This document shows, piece by piece, positions 62,128-64,000 of a stretch of DNA of 64,000 nt. The stretch comes from Hymenobacter metallicola (lineage in GTDB: Bacteria; Bacteroidota; Bacteroidia; Cytophagales; Hymenobacteraceae). A model generated the notes under the pieces. That model saw only the letters and a program-made list of their open reading frames with translations, made no database searches and was not told where the DNA came from. Each line of letters opens with the position of its first letter. Positions within the stretch are counted from its first letter, which is position 1. The DNA lies in assembly GCF_004745645.1 (NCBI RefSeq), contig NZ_SRMB01000003.1, forward strand, positions 372,001-436,000, given 5' to 3'. Position numbers and translations under genes: made by a program.

Positions 62128-63498
62128 TTATTCGCCTCGGCCTCGGCCACCACCGCTCCGGCCGCCGCCGCCGCCACCGCCATTGGAAGGCGAGGAGCTA
62201 CGAGATGGCTCGGAATAAGAGCGAGTAGGCGCCTCGTAGGACCGCTGGGGTGCTTCGTAGCTGCGTTGCGGTGACTGTTGGGGAGCGTCATATACACGCT
62301 GACGACGTACAGGCTGCTCTACTTGCCCACCGCCATTCTGCCCACCGGAGTTTTGCTGCTCGCTGGTCATTTCGCGGAGCCGGGCCCGGCGCTGCTCAGC
62401 AAAGGAAGGCGCAGTAGATTGCTGGCGGCTGCCACCATCATTCGCATTTTCTACTACCCGCCAGCGGCGGCCATTACTTTCCGTTGTGCCCGACTGCCCG
62501 GCGGCGTCCTGTCCGCGGGGAGTAACCCGGGAACCGCCTTCGTTTTCAAAGATGGCACTCTTGCGCACTGGCTGCTCACCGGCAACCCCATCACGGCTGG
62601 TTGGAACTGAACCACTGCCAGTCGTACCAGCGCTACCTGCCTGCGAGCGGCCTCGCCCGTTCCAGGTAGGATTGGTTGTCGAAGAACCAGTACCGGGACT
62701 GATTCCAGTGGCGTTCGACACGTTATCGACCGGAGCTACGATGCCACCTTCCCGGCCGCTGCGGCTACGACCCGCCCCGCTGCCGGCGCTACGATTAGCA
62801 CTTACTGCTTCGGCGCTGCGGCCAGTCCGGTTTCCATATCGCACGTTGCGAACGGTACCACCAACCGTGCCGCCGTAGTAGCCACCGCCATAGCCGCTGT
62901 AAAGCCCGTTGCGGTAGCCATCGTAATAGCCGCGGCCATACCCCCCATAACCGTAGCCGTAGCGCCAAGGATTATAGTAAGGCCGGCCAAAACCGATATT
63001 GATAACTACTGCTGAGCCACCGTAGTACGGACCGTAGAAAGGGTCATAGAACGAACCGTAGTAGCCAGGGCCCCAGCCATAAGGAGAGTAGCCACCGTAG
63101 TAAGAGTAAGCACTACCTCCATACCAAAACGGATCCGAGTAGATGAAATCATTATAGCCATAGCCAAAGCTGCGGTACACCGGCTGATGAAAACGCCGAA
63201 TGCGGGCAGAATAGCTGTAGTCATCATCATAGTATTCCGAGCCCCCGCTCTGCGAAGAACTCGAAGACTTGCTGGAACTGGTATAGTCAGGGTTGGCTTC
63301 AGCATCGGGAGCAGTGGCCTCCGAAGCCTCGCTTTGCACAGCCGCCGTCGAACGAGCGGGCTCGTTGTAGGTCGTGCGGTCTTTAGAAGAATAATATACC
63401 CCGTCGCTCTCCGTAGAGGTAAGAGCCGAGGTGCTTGCGCAGCCACCCAGCGTAAGCAGGGCCATGGCGGGCAAAACGGTATTAAGGATTGATTTCAT
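62128..63498 (-). CDS. Tyrosine/glycine-rich low-complexity lipoprotein with an Arg/Gly tail
   Basis: The 456-residue product has the lipobox TLGGC (Cys20), a Ser/Glu/Ala linker, then a block of about 130 residues dominated by Tyr, Gly, Ser and Trp (about 88-215: runs such as GYGYGGYGRGYY). A second Gly/Ser/Arg/Asn-rich region follows, then a repeat of SYEAP units and a tail that is Gly-rich with Arg-Gly-Arg-Gly. Composition resembles self-assembling, adhesive or prion-like low-complexity proteins. The frame opens at 63714, but the ATG at 63498 gives the only signal peptide. Probably co-transcribed with the FadL-type gene. Function unknown. Confidence 0.72.
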   Translation of the reverse strand: MKSILNTVLPAMALLTLGGCASTSALTSTESDGVYYSSKDRTTYNEPARSTAAVQSEASEATAPDAEANPDYTSSSKSSSSSQSGGSEYYDDDYSYSARIRRFHQPVYRSFGYGYNDFIYSDPFWYGGSAYSYYGGYSPYGWGPGYYGSFYDPFYGPYYGGSAVVINIGFGRPYYNPWRYGYGYGGYGRGYYDGYRNGLYSGYGGGYYGGTVGGTVRNVRYGNRTGRSAEAVSANRSAGSGAGRSRSGREGGIVAPVDNVSNATGISPGTGSSTTNPTWNGRGRSQAGSAGTTGSGSVPTSRDGVAGEQPVRKSAIFENEGGSRVTPRGQDAAGQSGTTESNGRRWRVVENANDGGSRQQSTAPSFAEQRRARLREMTSEQQNSGGQNGGGQVEQPVRRQRVYDAPQQSPQRSYEAPQRSYEAPTRSYSEPSRSSSPSNGGGGGGGRSGGGRGRGE

Positions 63499-63694
63499 GG
63501 CTGCTGACGCTGAAAAGTAAACCTTGCAAGGAACAGAGTAGAGAAACCTCAAATAGGTTGCCTGACTTAATATAGACTGGCGAGGTGAGCTCCAGTTTAA
63601 TAACGTAATTTGGCGCCGAAACGGTGCCCTTTTCTTATGACAAATCTTATACCAGATTGGGGAACTATTTCGCTTACCCAAAGATACCTCGAAG

Positions 63695-64000
63695 ATGAGT
63701 AAAAGTTTGCCCAAACGCAGCGAAGATTATTCCCTGTGGTACAATGAGTTGGTGAAGCGGGCCGGCTTGGCCGAAAACTCCGCCGTGCGGGGCTGTATGG
63801 TCATCAAACCGTATGGCTACGCCATCTGGGAAAAGATGCAGCGGCAGCTCGACGATATGTTCAAGCGCACGGGCCATCAGAATGCGTATTTCCCCCTCTT
63901 TGTACCCAAAAGCCTGTTTGAAGCCGAGGAGAAAAATGCCGAGGGCTTTGCCAAGGAATGCGCCGTTGTGACGCACTACCGCCTGCAGACCGACCCCGAC
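63695..64000 (+). CDS. proS: Prolyl-tRNA synthetase, N-terminal part (runs off the window)
   Basis: The first 102 codons of ProRS are present, beginning [20 protein letters not shown] and continuing through [13 protein letters not shown] and [11 protein letters not shown]. This is the short archaeal/eukaryote-type ProRS found in many Bacteroidota, lacking the bacterial editing insertion; the missing part of the window should show class II motifs 2 and 3. The ATG at 63695 is clear. Divergent from the Tyr/Gly-rich lipoprotein with a 196-base spacer. Charges tRNA-Pro in the cytoplasm. Confidence 0.93.
   Translation, partial: MSKSLPKRSEDYSLWYNELVKRAGLAENSAVRGCMVIKPYGYAIWEKMQRQLDDMFKRTGHQNAYFPLFVPKSLFEAEEKNAEGFAKECAVVTHYRLQTDPD

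Noticed and set aside
1-64000. CRISPR array, insertion sequence, prophage, restriction-modification or toxin-antitoxin system
   Set aside because: I looked for regular spaced repeats, transposase or integrase motifs, capsid genes and paired small genes with matching families; none is present in the window.

Overview
The window reads as the chromosome of a GC-rich, pigmented member of the Bacteroidota, most likely Hymenobacter or a close relative. The evidence is the TAnnTTTG type of -7 promoter element upstream of many genes, the near absence of strong Shine-Dalgarno sequences, proteins ending in a type IX secretion (T9SS) sorting domain, a CrtY lycopene cyclase, many lipoproteins with short lipoboxes, and a TonB-dependent receptor carrying an N-terminal carboxypeptidase-like regulatory domain. 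The genus is an inference; no rRNA gene is present. I see no tRNA, rRNA, insertion sequence, prophage, CRISPR array or replication origin. The layout is that of ordinary chromosome: short transcription units separated by clear hairpin terminators.

Layout. 0-7.7 kb: the tail of an acidic protein, an orphan iron/cobalamin-type ABC ATPase, lycopene cyclase, a LOG-family nucleotide hydrolase, an orphan MacB/FtsX-type permease, queA, ispD and a PaaG-like enoyl-CoA isomerase. 7.7-12.3 kb: small lipoproteins including two DUF4142 proteins, then a TMEM175-type channel. 12.3-21.3 kb: housekeeping genes uvrA, asnS and rpoN, with a Rof-like Rho inhibitor and several small secreted or membrane proteins between them. 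21.4-30.5 kb: three tandem paralogues of very large T9SS-exported, sortilin/BNR-repeat proteins. 31-41 kb: kynurenine catabolism (kmo, kynU, ACMSD, 3-hydroxyanthranilate dioxygenase) mixed with a TonB-dependent receptor, an AlkB-like dioxygenase and an SDR protein that lacks the canonical catalytic residues. 41-55.4 kb: an envelope-glycosylation region with five polytopic GT-C-like proteins (two clearly ArnT-like paralogues), a GT2 polyprenyl-phosphate glycosyltransferase, a SAM methyltransferase and two paralogous lipoproteins with a probable carbohydrate-binding fold. An aldehyde dehydrogenase suited to the next step of kynurenine breakdown sits inside this region. 55.5-64 kb: a TonB-C-domain lipoprotein, a dipeptidyl peptidase IV, a lipoprotein, a FadL/OmpP1-type porin, a tyrosine/glycine-rich lipoprotein and the start of proS.

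How the genes work together. The kynurenine set supplies kynurenine 3-hydroxylation, cleavage to 3-hydroxyanthranilate, ring opening, decarboxylation and oxidation to 2-aminomuconate; the ACMSD plus dehydrogenase pair points to complete catabolism rather than NAD synthesis. The first step (tryptophan dioxygenase), the formamidase and the deaminase are not in the window. In the glycosylation region the GT2 enzyme probably makes a polyprenyl-phosphate sugar and the ArnT-like enzymes probably transfer it to an envelope acceptor outside the inner membrane; the acceptor is unknown.

Most unusual: the three-gene T9SS array, including loss of one domain in one copy; the duplicated ArnT-like/lipoprotein arrangement at 43-52.5 kb; and a tyrosine/glycine-rich lipoprotein with an Arg/Gly tail.
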